Below, in pieces: positions 24,936 to 34,018 of a stretch of 39,903 bases of DNA. The translations under genes were made by a program, and so were the position numbers. This stretch comes from Acidobacteriota bacterium (lineage in GTDB: Bacteria > Acidobacteriota > Terriglobia > Terriglobales > Acidobacteriaceae): positions 1-39,903 of the forward strand of contig QIAP01000058.1 of NCBI GenBank assembly GCA_003225075.1, in the 5' to 3' direction. The notes under the pieces were generated by a model that saw only the letters and a list, made by a program, of their open reading frames with translations, made no database searches and was not told where the DNA came from. Position 1 is the first letter of the stretch, and every line of letters begins with the position of its first letter.

Positions 24936-25352
24936 TTGTCCGATAGAAAGTACCGGCAGCATGGCTACCAGGATAGTGGTCATGAACCGCAAAAGAGAAC
25001 TGAGAAACTCCCGAAACCAGAGACCTTCGGGCCCAAGGCTTTGCAGATGCCCGGAACCCGCAGCGTCTCACGCTGCAGCCAGTGCGGCACGTTGCTCCAG
25101 TCGATTGCGGAACCGGTTGGGCAATGTCCCAAGTGCGGCTTTGAATTGCATTCCTGCAAACAGTGCTCTTTTTTTGATCCTTCCAGCCGCTTCGAATGTA
25201 CGCAGCCCGTTCCTGAGCGGATTCCGCGAAAAGATGCTCGCAATGGGTGTACGTTTTACGCTATCCGTGTCACTCGGGAAAAAGAGACCTCAGCCGGCGC
25301 CGGCCGCGTGACCGATGCGCGCGCCGCTTTTGACAATCTTTTCAAGAAATAA
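24936..25352 (+). CDS. Zinc-ribbon protein of unknown function, TTG start
   Basis: This 138-residue cytoplasmic protein probably binds two zinc ions. The start is TTG at 24936, fixed by GGAGGG at 24925-24930. No ATG suits the domain. Eight cysteines are well placed: C47/C50 (CSQC), C64/C67 (CPKC), C74/C77 (CKQC), C88 (FECTQPVPERIPRKDA) and C105. The N-terminal 40 residues are charged and probably disordered. The CPKCGFELHSCKQCSFFDP core occurs as a conserved hypothetical in Acidobacteria. A role in RNA or protein binding is only a guess. Confidence 0.8.
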   Translation: MSDRKYRQHGYQDSGHEPQKRTEKLPKPETFGPKALQMPGTRSVSRCSQCGTLLQSIAEPVGQCPKCGFELHSCKQCSFFDPSSRFECTQPVPERIPRKDARNGCTFYAIRVTREKETSAGAGRVTDARAAFDNLFKK

Positions 25353-25366
25353 AATGCGCGTCGCGT

Positions 25367-26092
25367 TCACGGTTTCAGGGTGGGACGCAGCACGACTTCG
25401 CTCGCGAAAGATTGTGGCGCTTGCGTGACCAGCATTTGGACTGCGTGCGCGACGTCATCCGGTTGCAGCATCCTTTCGGGGTCCTTGCCTGGGTGAGGAC
25501 TGAATTCGGTGTGCACCGAGCCGGGGCAAACCACCGAGACACGTATCTTGTGCGCGCGTAACTCCTCGGCGACGGAGTAGCTCAGCCCATTCAATCCCCA
25601 CTTTGAGGCGGAGTAGGCAGCTCCATTCGGCAGAGCGTTCTTGCCTGCAATAGAAGAAATGTTAACGATGTGCCCGCCACCGGTGCGAATTATCAGGGGA
25701 GCGAAGCTGCGAATGCAGTAATACACTCCGCGCAAATTTGTGTTGAGGATTTGGTCCCAGATCTCCGGGGCGAGCTGATGCAGTGGGCCGCCAGCGCCTC
25801 CAATTCCTGCATTGTTAACCAGGATGTCTACCCTGGCGAACCTGCTGTCTACGTGCTTTGCCAGCAAGTTCACGGAGGAGAGGTCAGTGACATCGCATTC
25901 GACAATGTCGCTCTGGCCGCCTTCTTGAGCAATCGCCGCGGCGGTCGATTCCAAGCCGCCCCGCGTCCTGCCGGAGAGCACCGAGGTCGCGCCAAGGCGG
26001 GCCAGTTTACGCGCAATGGCAGCGCCAATGCCACGTCCAGCACCGGTTACGACCGCAATTTGTCCCGCGAGTGGTCGGGTTGTATCGGACAT
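25367..26092 (-). CDS. Short-chain dehydrogenase/reductase (SDR) family oxidoreductase
   Basis: This 241-residue classical SDR is cytoplasmic and NAD(P)-dependent. The start at 26092 is preferred over 26104 because GGAG precedes it by 6 bases. Motifs are TGAGRGIG (Rossmann, about 17-24), NNAG (about 89), the catalytic Ser of NISSIAG (about 139) and YSASK (Tyr/Lys about 152-156), followed by VCPGSVHTEF. Arg after the second strand (SGRTRGG) suggests NADP preference. FabG-like reductases of this size act on many 3-keto or hydroxy substrates, and the neighbours do not narrow it down. Confidence 0.92.
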   Translation of the reverse strand: MSDTTRPLAGQIAVVTGAGRGIGAAIARKLARLGATSVLSGRTRGGLESTAAAIAQEGGQSDIVECDVTDLSSVNLLAKHVDSRFARVDILVNNAGIGGAGGPLHQLAPEIWDQILNTNLRGVYYCIRSFAPLIIRTGGGHIVNISSIAGKNALPNGAAYSASKWGLNGLSYSVAEELRAHKIRVSVVCPGSVHTEFSPHPGKDPERMLQPDDVAHAVQMLVTQAPQSFASEVVLRPTLKP

Positions 26093-26399
26093 TGGATACT
26101 CCATCCTTGGATGATCTCACCGGGCCTCTCGGCAACCATCCTCGCATGTAATTTTCTGCATCTTATGTAGCTAGGCACTCAGTGCGGATGCTGGCTTGCC
26201 AGAAGGCAGAGCACATCCTTATAATCCGGCACACCGGAATTAGCGGATTGGCCGCTTTCACGTTGTTGGGCGGCGTTCAGTTTCCGGGACCTGTCGCATG
26301 AGCGTGAGCTGCGCTCGTGTATGAAGGCTTGGGCGCGTGAGTTCGAGCAGGCCTGAGTGAGTCGTCGCAATTTTCCCGAAAGCTCAAGGAGCCATACTG
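26093..26399. other. Divergent intergenic region
   Basis: It holds the upstream regions of the SDR gene (minus) and the TPR gene (plus). I saw no promoter pair good enough to call and no RNA gene. Confidence 0.4.
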
Positions 26400-27824
26400 A
26401 TGAAGAAAATACTGGTGACGATTGTGCTTGGGTTTGCTGTAGTGGCAAGCGGTCAGACCACATCGCAACAGGCGCCGGCGCAACCGGCAACTCCTCCGCA
26501 GCAACCCGCCGGCCAAGCCCCTGCTGCAAAGCCCGGACAGCAACCCGCGCAGGCGGGACAACAGCCGGCCCAGCCTGCACAAGCTGGACAGACTGCCCAA
26601 CCCGGCCAACCTGCCGCCCCCCAGCAGAAAAAAGAAATCAAAGATCCGGCGGAATATAACGCTTACATGGGCGCCGTTCAACAGTCTGATCCAAACGCCA
26701 AAATCAGCGGTTTGGAAGCCTTCGTCACACAGTACCCCAACAGCGTGATGAAGGAAGACGCGTTGGAAGCGCTGATGGGCGCCTACCAACAAGCGAACAA
26801 CGCCGCCAAGATGGCAGATGCCGCCCAGCGATTGTTGCAGGCGAATCCATGCAATCTGCGCGCTCTCGCGCTATTGGCATACACTAAGCGGGCAGCGGCG
26901 GAAGCGAACCAGAATCCACAGCAGAACCTGACGGAAGGTGCCCAGTACGCAGAAAAAGGACTGCAATGCTTACAGTCGGCGACTAAACCGGAAGGAACTT
27001 CAGATGCCGATTTCGAAAAGTTCAAGAAGCAGACGAGCGGAATCTTCAATGGTGTCGCTGGCATCGCTGCATTGCAGTCAAAGGATTATGCGAAAGCACA
27101 AAAATACTTGCGAGCGTCAGTAGAAGCGGATCCCAACAATCTGCGCGATGTCTATCCCCTGGCGTTGGCGTACTTAACGGCAACGCCACCTGATTCTTTG
27201 AACGGTCTCTTCTTCATCGCCCGAGCCGCGAATCTGGCCGCCGGATCACCGGCCCAGGCTCAGATTATGACCTACGGCCAAAAGCAGTACACCAAGTACC
27301 ATGGTTCAGACCAGGGATGGACCGACGTGCTGGCACAGGCAAAGGCCAATCCCTTGCCACCTGCCGGTTTCAGCATCACGCAGTACGTGCCACCTACCCC
27401 TGCGCAACAGGCTGCCGAGCTCGTAAAAACCAAGCAGCCCAAGGACATGAGCTTCGGCGAGTGGGAGCTTGTGCTTTCCGCCGGCAAGCCGGAGGATGCC
27501 GCCGCAGTGTGGAATGCAATCAAGGGCGTCCCGCTGCAGATGCAAGGTCAGGTCATCAAAGCGAGTCCGACGAAGCTCGAGATCGCGGGCAGCGTGGATG
27601 ATATCGATCAGAAGCGCGCTGACATTATTCTGACGATGAGCGGTGCCATACCTCCTCGCATGATGCCAAAGGAGGGCTCCAGCCTCGACTTCGAGGGCGT
27701 TCCTGTCTCTTACGAACCCAGCCCGTTCGTGATGACAATGGAGAAAGGAGCTTTGCTTACGAAGAAAGCCCCGGCGCCGGCGAAGAAGCCAGCGGCGCGA
27801 CGTCGCCGTCCAGCATCACAATAA
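26400..27824 (+). CDS. Secreted TPR-repeat protein with Pro/Gln/Ala-rich linker
   Basis: This is a 474-residue exported protein of unknown function. A signal peptide (MKKILVTIVLGFAVVASGQ) is followed by residues 20-78, a linker of QQPAGQ-like repeats. From about 85 to 310 come alpha-helical TPR-like repeats (YNAYMGAVQQSDPNAKISGL, AKAQKYLRASVEADPNNLRD). Then a roughly 100-residue C-terminal beta domain (QGQVIKASPTKLEIAGSVDD, FEGVPVSYEPSPFVMTMEKG) is followed by a basic KKPAARRRRPASQ tail. The RBS AAGGAGC lies 9 bases upstream. Such proteins are recurrent in Acidobacteria genomes and probably scaffold periplasmic complexes. Confidence 0.85.
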   Translation: MKKILVTIVLGFAVVASGQTTSQQAPAQPATPPQQPAGQAPAAKPGQQPAQAGQQPAQPAQAGQTAQPGQPAAPQQKKEIKDPAEYNAYMGAVQQSDPNAKISGLEAFVTQYPNSVMKEDALEALMGAYQQANNAAKMADAAQRLLQANPCNLRALALLAYTKRAAAEANQNPQQNLTEGAQYAEKGLQCLQSATKPEGTSDADFEKFKKQTSGIFNGVAGIAALQSKDYAKAQKYLRASVEADPNNLRDVYPLALAYLTATPPDSLNGLFFIARAANLAAGSPAQAQIMTYGQKQYTKYHGSDQGWTDVLAQAKANPLPPAGFSITQYVPPTPAQQAAELVKTKQPKDMSFGEWELVLSAGKPEDAAAVWNAIKGVPLQMQGQVIKASPTKLEIAGSVDDIDQKRADIILTMSGAIPPRMMPKEGSSLDFEGVPVSYEPSPFVMTMEKGALLTKKAPAPAKKPAARRRRPASQ

Positions 27825-27846
27825 TTCTCTGCAATGCGGCGGAAAC

Positions 27847-27874
27847 GAAGGCAGCCTGATTGGCTGCCTTCTTG
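27847..27874 (+). terminator. Hairpin terminator of the TPR gene
   Basis: GAAGGCAGCC (27847-27856) pairs with GGCTGCCTTC (27862-27871) around TGATT, 23 bases after the stop codon. Only a short T-tract follows. It also lies before the stop of the fis-like gene on the opposite strand, so it may serve both. Confidence 0.75.
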
Positions 27875-27896
27875 CCTTGTGGTTTGGCAGGTGATC

Positions 27897-28175
27897 CTAT
27901 CGCGCGACTTTCCGTTCCAGGAAAGCCGGCCGGGCACTGCGAGGCGGACGCCTGGTGCCGTCGCGCAACTGTCGCACGTCAATTTTCAATTCAGAGATAG
28001 TTCGACTGAGGGTGTTGCGGTGCATGCCGAGTTCGCGCGCGGCGCGGCACTGGTTACCCTTATTTTCCTGGAGCACCGTGAGGATGAAGCGCTTCTTGAA
28101 TTCGCGTACTGCTTCGGAGTAAAGAATGTTGCTCTTGTACATCTGCATGATGAGGGCTTCAAGCTGATCTTTCAC
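27897..28175 (-). CDS. Stand-alone Fis-type HTH DNA-binding protein
   Basis: This 92-residue protein has a GTG start at 28175 with an AGAGAG-type RBS. It contains a Fis/NtrC C-terminal HTH_8 domain: FKKRFILTVLQENKGNQCRAARELGMHRNTLSRTISEL places the helix-turn-helix at about residues 43-64. A basic tail (RRPPRSARPAFLERKVAR) follows. No receiver or AAA+ domain is present, so it is a small Fis-like nucleoid or regulatory protein rather than a sigma-54 activator. It is the last gene of the purC-cvpA-fis run, with 47 bases between it and cvpA. Confidence 0.88.
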   Translation of the reverse strand: MKDQLEALIMQMYKSNILYSEAVREFKKRFILTVLQENKGNQCRAARELGMHRNTLSRTISELKIDVRQLRDGTRRPPRSARPAFLERKVAR

Positions 28176-28222
28176 GGCGATCTCTCTTTCTTCCAGCGTT
28201 TAGTAACAGCCATTTTGAATGT

Positions 28223-28777
28223 CTAGTGCGCCGCCGCCGGTTTTGACGCGGTAGGAGGTTGCGCTTGGTGCTCTTTCCGCAGCAAATCTAACCCTTGATA
28301 AAAACGCCCCCGCAATTCCGAAGGCGCCGCCCAGATAGCGGCACGACCTAGCACCAGAAAATAAGGCGCAAATTGTGATCCTTCCAGCCATTGCGAAGTG
28401 GGCGTGAAAGCAGTCATTCCCATGAGGATCACCGCTACCATCAATGCACCTCGCAACACACCGAAGGCAGCACCCAGACTGCGGTCGAACCAACTAAGCC
28501 CGGCTTCTTTGACCGCCCAGCGCACTACCCGGCCGATGATGCCGGCCAGCACCACGAGCGCGATAAAAATAATCAGGAAACCCGCAATATCCCCTAACCA
28601 CGGGGACTTTAGATGTGGCGCGAACCACGCCGCCAACCGGTGATACTGCCAGGCCGCCAAGAGATATCCGACGACCAGGCCAGCCACTCCGAAGGCGGCG
28701 TGAAAAAAACCTTCCGAGGCGGCCTGTAATACCGAGATCAGAATGATCGCCAGGACCGCCCAATCCGCACCACTCAT
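28223..28777 (-). CDS. cvpA: CvpA-family membrane protein
   Basis: This 184-residue inner-membrane protein has four predicted helices (WAVLAIILISVLQAASEGFF; FGVAGLVVGYLLAAW; GDIAGFLIIFIALVVLAGII; ALMVAVILMGMTAF). The conserved LSWFDRSLGAAFGVLRG segment of the CvpA/colicin V production family lies between helices 3 and 4. The C-terminus is a soluble basic/Pro tail. CvpA is commonly encoded next to purine-biosynthesis genes, in line with purC 25 bases upstream here. In other bacteria it supports envelope integrity, while the exact molecular role is unsettled. Confidence 0.88.
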   Translation of the reverse strand: MSGADWAVLAIILISVLQAASEGFFHAAFGVAGLVVGYLLAAWQYHRLAAWFAPHLKSPWLGDIAGFLIIFIALVVLAGIIGRVVRWAVKEAGLSWFDRSLGAAFGVLRGALMVAVILMGMTAFTPTSQWLEGSQFAPYFLVLGRAAIWAAPSELRGRFYQGLDLLRKEHQAQPPTASKPAAAH

Positions 28778-28802
28778 GGAGCTATTCTCCTGGCGGAGTC
28801 GA

Positions 28803-29714
28803 TCACACTTCCAACTCGCGTCCCGTGAGCTGCCGGTATGCCGCGAGGTATTTTTCGCTGGTTCTGCGAGCCACCTCCTGGGGGAGCGCAGGCGCGGGGG
28901 GCTGCTTGTTCCAACGAATTTGCTCGAGGTAGTCCCTTACATACTGTTTATCAAACGAGTCCTGGGCTTTCCCTGGTTCATATTTGTCTGCCGGCCAGAA
29001 GCGTGAGGAATCCGGCGTGAGCACTTCATCTCCTAGCGTGACGCCGAGCGGGGTTCGTCCAAATTCAAACTTGGTATCCGCAATAATGATGCCTCGCTGG
29101 CGGGCGTAGTCCGCTGCCGTTTTGTAGAGATTGAGGCTGATGTCTCGCAATTCCCGGCTCAGCTCCGGCCCCGCGCGTTTGCACATCTCTTCAAAGGAAA
29201 TGTTCTCGTCGTGGCCGCTGGTGGCCTTAATGGCGGGGGTAAAGATCGGCTCCGGCAAAGCATCAGACTCGCGCAGTCCTTTGGGCAACGCAATCCCGCA
29301 GACGCTTCCATTGGACTTGTATTCCTTCCAGGCTGAGCCGGAAATGTAGCCGCGCACCACGCACTCGATAGCGAACATATCGGCGCGCATCACCAGCAGG
29401 GAACGTCCGCGCAACTGGTCGGCGTATTTGCTCAGGCTGCCAGGGTAACGATTGACGTCGGCCGTGATGAGATGATTGGGAACGATGTCCTTCAAAAAAT
29501 CGAACCAGAAAAGCGAGAGTTGCGTCAGTACGCGACCCTTGTGCGGAATACCGGTTACCAAAACGTAATCGAATGCCGAGATGCGATCCGTGGCCACGAA
29601 CAGCAGGCGCTCGTTGTCCACACGATACACGTCCCTGACCTTGCCACTGGCGTAAAGTTCAAGTTCGGGGAAGTCAGTCTGCAAAATGACGGTGTCGAGG
29701 AGTTGGGAAGTCAT
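28803..29714 (-). CDS. purC: SAICAR synthetase (phosphoribosylaminoimidazole-succinocarboxamide synthase)
   Basis: This 303-residue enzyme of purine biosynthesis ligates aspartate to CAIR using ATP. N-terminal motifs are YASGKVRDVYRV (glycine-rich, about 22-33) and LLFVATDRISAFDYVL (about 37-52). The catalytic core has RADMFAIECVVRGYISGSAWKEY, TPAIKATSGHDENIS, and IIADTKFEFG (about 205-214). It ends with SRFWPADKYEPGKAQDSFDKQYVRDYL. At about 300 residues it belongs to the longer, yeast ADE1-like class rather than the 240-residue Escherichia type. It is the first gene of a purC-cvpA-fis-like operon. Confidence 0.97.
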   Translation of the reverse strand: MTSQLLDTVILQTDFPELELYASGKVRDVYRVDNERLLFVATDRISAFDYVLVTGIPHKGRVLTQLSLFWFDFLKDIVPNHLITADVNRYPGSLSKYADQLRGRSLLVMRADMFAIECVVRGYISGSAWKEYKSNGSVCGIALPKGLRESDALPEPIFTPAIKATSGHDENISFEEMCKRAGPELSRELRDISLNLYKTAADYARQRGIIIADTKFEFGRTPLGVTLGDEVLTPDSSRFWPADKYEPGKAQDSFDKQYVRDYLEQIRWNKQPPAPALPQEVARRTSEKYLAAYRQLTGRELEV

Positions 29715-29745
29715 GAGGAAATTTTACAGGCAAAAATCGTGGCGT

Positions 29746-29773
29746 ATTCTAGCTGGCCAGAAATATTTGTCAA
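29746..29773 (-). promoter_or_regulatory. Near-consensus sigma70 promoter of purC
   Basis: On the minus strand TTGACA (29773-29768), a 16-base spacer and TAGAAT (29751-29746) lie 32 bases before the purC ATG. The -35 is a perfect match and the -10 matches five of six. Confidence 0.8.
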
Positions 29774-30001
29774 CGGTTAAGTAGGGCCCTGGGAAAAATC
29801 CGGTATTCACAAATATGAAAAAAGTTGACATCGGGGTGATACGCGGAGATTGCCTGTCCGGCGCGACTTTCAGCGGCAAATCGTTGTGGAAAAACTGAGG
29901 ACATCAGAGGATCAAAAAGCATTCATCTTACATCGCGTCTCTACCCAGGCCGTTTGAGCGGGCAAAGTGCCATACTGATCATTAGCTGCTGACCATCGGA
30001 C
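29774..30001. other. smc-purC interval
   Basis: This is the 3' side of smc and the upstream region of purC. I see no terminator, RNA gene or repeat beyond the purC promoter. Confidence 0.4.
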
Positions 30002-33000
30002 CTAAGCAGTTGCACCGAAGCGTACTGACACCAGCTTCGAAACTCCGGGCTCCTGCATCGTCACCCCATAAAGTACAGGGGCGATGCTCATTGTCCTCTT
30101 GCTGTGGGTGATGAGCACGAACTGGGTCTGCACACTCATCTCTTTTACGAGGTCAGTGAAGCGGGCAATATTAGCTTCGTCAAGCGGAGCATCCACTTCG
30201 TCCAGAATGCAGAATGGGCTGGGCTGGTATTGGAAGATGCCCACCAGCAAGGCCAGCGCCGTAAGCGCTTTCTCGCCGCCGGAGAGCAGCAGCACGTTTT
30301 GCAGCTTCTTGCCAGGAGGCGATGCGACTACGTCAATGCCGCTCTCCGCGCTGTTTTCCTCATCGGTCAAGCGCATAAATGCTTGTCCGCCACCGAACAA
30401 TTTGCGGAAGGTGGCTTGGAAATTGTCGTTGATCTTGTGGAACGCTTCTTCGAATTTCTGACGTGAGAAAGTATCGATTTCCTTAATCGTAGCCTGCGTA
30501 TTTTCAATGGACTCAAGCAGATCCTTGCGCTGCGTTTCAAGGAATTGGTGGCGCTCGGCACTTTCCTTATACTCTTCGAGTGCCATCATGTTGACCGGGC
30601 CCATCGCATCCAGCCGAATGCGCATCTCACGATAGATCTGGTCTTCGATCGCCAGTTGCTCCCCGCTGGCAATTGCTATGGTGGTGTCGGCCATGAGTTC
30701 ATGCCGCTGCACGCCAAGATCGTTCAGGCAACTTTCCGCCATGTGCTGCGCGTCGGATTGTAATTTGGCCGCGCTGGCTGAGAATTCCCCCCGACGATCG
30801 CGGGCCTGATCCAGTAACTGACGGGCGCCGCGCAGCATTTCGTCAATTTCTGCCTTCCGTGCTCGGAGTTGCTCTGACTCGAATTGCAGCAATCCGTCGC
30901 GTGCTGCCGCCGTGTTCCGCTCAGATTCCAAGTCGAGTAACTGCCCCGAGAGTTCCTGATTTTCTGTTTCGCGCTGCAGCTTTTCGGCAGCGGCGGACTC
31001 GATCTGTATGCGCAGTGCACTTACTCGCTCGCGCATTTCGGAAACTATGGCTTCGATCCTCTCCATTACGGCGGCGGCCGAGCGGTGCCGCTCTTCGAGA
31101 GCCGCCACACGCGCTACGTGTTGCGATTTATTCTGGGCTGCCAGGTCGCGGCGTTCCTTTAAGTCTGCCAGACGTTGGTGAGCACTGGTCATCTGTCCTT
31201 CGAGTTCGACCCGCTTTTGCTCGAAAGCAGAGATGTCAGCCTGACGCGCGTTGATTAGTTCTTGTTGATCGGCTCGTTCAGAAGCGAGCCGTTGGAGTTC
31301 CTGCTGGCTAGTGCGCAAGCGCTCGCTCACGCGGCCCATCTCAGCGTCGAGCTGTTGCAACATGTGGCCCGACGTCATCGCCTGTTTCTCGGCGGCGAGT
31401 TTCTCGCCTTCCAGGCGATCGAGCCGGGAAGCAAGTTCCTTGATTTCACGGCCCAACGTTAAGGCACGAATGCCCTCGTCACGCAATGCACGCTCCAATT
31501 CCTCCAGCAGCCGCGCTATTTCGCGCAATTCGCGCTTCATGGAAAGCGGGCCTTCAGCCCGCTGTTTGCCACCTGTCACAGTGACGTTGTGGAAGCATTC
31601 GCCGGAATTGGAAAGAAAGAATGCATCCGGATTCATCAGCGCCAGCTCGCGCGCGAAACCCTGATCGGCGACGATATATCCGTCCCGAAGCTTGGGAAGA
31701 ATCACTTCCAGGGACTTGCCGAAACCGTTCAAAACTCGAATCGTGTGCTTCAACGGGAGAATGGATTCTGATGGCAGCGCCGATTGCGCGCTCTCATCCA
31801 CTACGAACGAAAACTTTGCCTGTGAATCGTCAGGATGTACCAGGAAGGTCGCGCGTCCGTCCACATCCGTGCGCAAAAGGCGCAGGCCCTCGTCCGCGGC
31901 ATCCCAGGATTTCACCACAATGTAGTTCAATTCATCACGCAGAAAATCCTCAACCACGCGTTCGTAGCGCGGCTCGACCTCAAGAAAGTCGGCCAGCACA
32001 CCGGCCGGAGCGTGCCCGCCCTGCATGCATCCCGACTGGAAAAGTCGCCGAACGCACTCCGTGGAGTAGCCGTGCTCGGCAATGACCGCTTCGAGTGATC
32101 CCTTTTTCCCCAATGCAGACGCGTATTCCGCCCGCAGGCTGTCGAGGCGGTTCTTAACTTCGACTTCCTCCTGTCGCTTCGATTCCAACAACTGCCGTAT
32201 TTCAGTGATCTCGTCGGTTAATCCATTGACGCGCTGCGATACCGTTTCAAATTCCAGCGCAAGCTGTCCGCGTTGCCCGCCAAATGCCTCGACCTGAGAG
32301 TTGGCAGTGCCAATTTCATTCTGTAAACGCTGCGCCTCTCGGTCCACCGCGGCAAGCCGCTCTTCGGCTTGCGTAAGTTGGTTGCGAACATCGGACGCAG
32401 ACGCAACCGCCTGCATCACCGCCACACGGCACTCTTCCTGCTCACGCTCCAGAGATGCCAGTTCATTCGCAGCGTTGACCACCGCTTGCTGGCAGAGAGC
32501 CATTTCGCTTTGCGCGGCGCAAAGATCGGCAGCAGCTGAGTCCAATATCTGACGATTGGAATCCAGTTCTTCTTCGAGCGCCGTCAGACGGTGCTGGCTT
32601 TGCGATAATTCGGAGTTCGCTGCGTCCGCTCGCACCACAAGTTCGGTGCGGCGTTCTTCATTGGTGCGCCGGCGAGCCTGTGAGCGATCGCTCTCAATTG
32701 CAATCTGGTTCAACCGCTCGCGATTTTCACGGAGCTCGGTTTCAATCTCGTATCCCCGCTGCGTCCGCTCGCTGTGCTCGGCCTCGAGTTGTTGCACATT
32801 TTCTGTCTGCTGCCGAATCTCCTCAGAGATGCGATTGAGCTGAGCGTCCAGTTCGGCACTTTCCTTATCCAGTTGCACAAACTTGCTGGCCAGCACAATG
32901 CGAAGTTTCGCGCGCATTTCGTCGCGCAACCTGCCGTAACGCTCGGCTTTTGAAGCTTGGCGCTTCAAGGAGTTCATCTGCCGCGTGACTTCTTCGAAAA

Positions 33001-33883
33001 TATCATTCACGCGCGCGAGGTTCAGCTTGGCATCTTCCAATCGCGCCTCTGCCAGTCGCTTCTTGGTCTTGAATTTCGTGACCCCTGCGGCTTCTTCAAT
33101 AATGGCGCGGCGGTCGGTAGGACGGCTGCTCAGGATTTGTCCTATGCGCCCCTGCTCGATCAATGCATACGACTCAGGCCCCAGGCCTGTGCCCATGAAC
33201 AGTTCCTGGATGTCACGCAGGCGGCACAGCTTTCCATTCAGCAGATATTCGCTGTCTCCCGATCGGAACAGCCGTCGCGTGACCACGATCTCGCCCGCGC
33301 GAAACTGCTGCTGGTTGAATTTCCTCCGCCGGATCTTCAGAACAACTTGCGGACCAACGACATTGTTCGAACCCTCGACAACCCTTGGGCCGGCATCTTC
33401 GCTCCCGAGGCCATCTTCGCCCGCCGACACCTCCTCTATTTCCTCGGCTACTCCCTCCTCAATTACTCCGGGCTGAGCTTCTTCTACCAGTCGCTCCGTT
33501 TCTTCCGCCGCCTTGGCTCGCACTTCAGCCTCGTCCCAGTGCTCCGCGGATTCGGGCATGTCATCCTGGATTACGATTTCGGTAGGCTCGCTGGCATCCG
33601 GACCTTGATAGACTTCGGGATCGAGCAGCGTCAGCGACACTTCTGCCATGCCCGTGGGTTGGCGGTCGCGAGTGCCGGCGAAGATCACATCTTCCATGCG
33701 TGCGCCGCGCAGCGACTTGGCGGATTGCTCCCCCAATACCCACGAGATGGCATCCGCGATATTGGACTTGCCGCAGCCATTTGGTCCAATGATGGCTGCC
33801 ACACCGTCACCGTGAAACTTCAACTCGGTGCGGTCGCAGAATGACTTGAACCCAAGAATTTGAAGCTTTTTCAGTTTGAGCAA
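30002..33883 (-). CDS. smc: Chromosome segregation/condensin protein SMC, with head insertion
   Basis: This 1293-residue ATPase is the core of the SMC-ScpAB condensin. The start is TTG at 33883, fixed by AAGGAG at 33896-33891 (7-base spacing) and by the family N-terminus LKLKKLQILGFKSF. Walker A GPNGCGKS is about residue 33-40. The N-terminal head continues through a long acidic insertion (about 89-196) to TRRLFRSGDSEYLLNG. Coiled-coil arms run from about 275 to 590 and 760 to 1130, with a hinge (GVLADFLEVEPRYERVVEDFLRDELNYIVV, about 600-760) between them. The C-terminal head has the signature LLSGGEKALTALALLVG and Walker B FCILDEVDAPLDEAN. Most bacterial SMCs are near 1190 residues; the excess fits the insertion. 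scpA and scpB are not in the window. Confidence 0.96.
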   Translation of the reverse strand: MLKLKKLQILGFKSFCDRTELKFHGDGVAAIIGPNGCGKSNIADAISWVLGEQSAKSLRGARMEDVIFAGTRDRQPTGMAEVSLTLLDPEVYQGPDASEPTEIVIQDDMPESAEHWDEAEVRAKAAEETERLVEEAQPGVIEEGVAEEIEEVSAGEDGLGSEDAGPRVVEGSNNVVGPQVVLKIRRRKFNQQQFRAGEIVVTRRLFRSGDSEYLLNGKLCRLRDIQELFMGTGLGPESYALIEQGRIGQILSSRPTDRRAIIEEAAGVTKFKTKKRLAEARLEDAKLNLARVNDIFEEVTRQMNSLKRQASKAERYGRLRDEMRAKLRIVLASKFVQLDKESAELDAQLNRISEEIRQQTENVQQLEAEHSERTQRGYEIETELRENRERLNQIAIESDRSQARRRTNEERRTELVVRADAANSELSQSQHRLTALEEELDSNRQILDSAAADLCAAQSEMALCQQAVVNAANELASLEREQEECRVAVMQAVASASDVRNQLTQAEERLAAVDREAQRLQNEIGTANSQVEAFGGQRGQLALEFETVSQRVNGLTDEITEIRQLLESKRQEEVEVKNRLDSLRAEYASALGKKGSLEAVIAEHGYSTECVRRLFQSGCMQGGHAPAGVLADFLEVEPRYERVVEDFLRDELNYIVVKSWDAADEGLRLLRTDVDGRATFLVHPDDSQAKFSFVVDESAQSALPSESILPLKHTIRVLNGFGKSLEVILPKLRDGYIVADQGFARELALMNPDAFFLSNSGECFHNVTVTGGKQRAEGPLSMKRELREIARLLEELERALRDEGIRALTLGREIKELASRLDRLEGEKLAAEKQAMTSGHMLQQLDAEMGRVSERLRTSQQELQRLASERADQQELINARQADISAFEQKRVELEGQMTSAHQRLADLKERRDLAAQNKSQHVARVAALEERHRSAAAVMERIEAIVSEMRERVSALRIQIESAAAEKLQRETENQELSGQLLDLESERNTAAARDGLLQFESEQLRARKAEIDEMLRGARQLLDQARDRRGEFSASAAKLQSDAQHMAESCLNDLGVQRHELMADTTIAIASGEQLAIEDQIYREMRIRLDAMGPVNMMALEEYKESAERHQFLETQRKDLLESIENTQATIKEIDTFSRQKFEEAFHKINDNFQATFRKLFGGGQAFMRLTDEENSAESGIDVVASPPGKKLQNVLLLSGGEKALTALALLVGIFQYQPSPFCILDEVDAPLDEANIARFTDLVKEMSVQTQFVLITHSKRTMSIAPVLYGVTMQEPGVSKLVSVRFGATA

Positions 33884-34018
33884 CTTAATACTCCTTGCGC
33901 TGGCCAGGCGCGCGATGCAGTAACTAACCAGATTCCTTCGGCTCGTAACATCTCCAGATTGACCCTCATCAACTCGTCGCCTTTTGGCAAAGCCCTCCCC
34001 TTTTCCAGTAAGAGGCAC

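Noticed and set aside
32957-33844. A 295-codon plus-strand frame opposite the smc head
   Set aside because: It is a shadow of smc, with no start signal, and the smc motifs fully explain the DNA.
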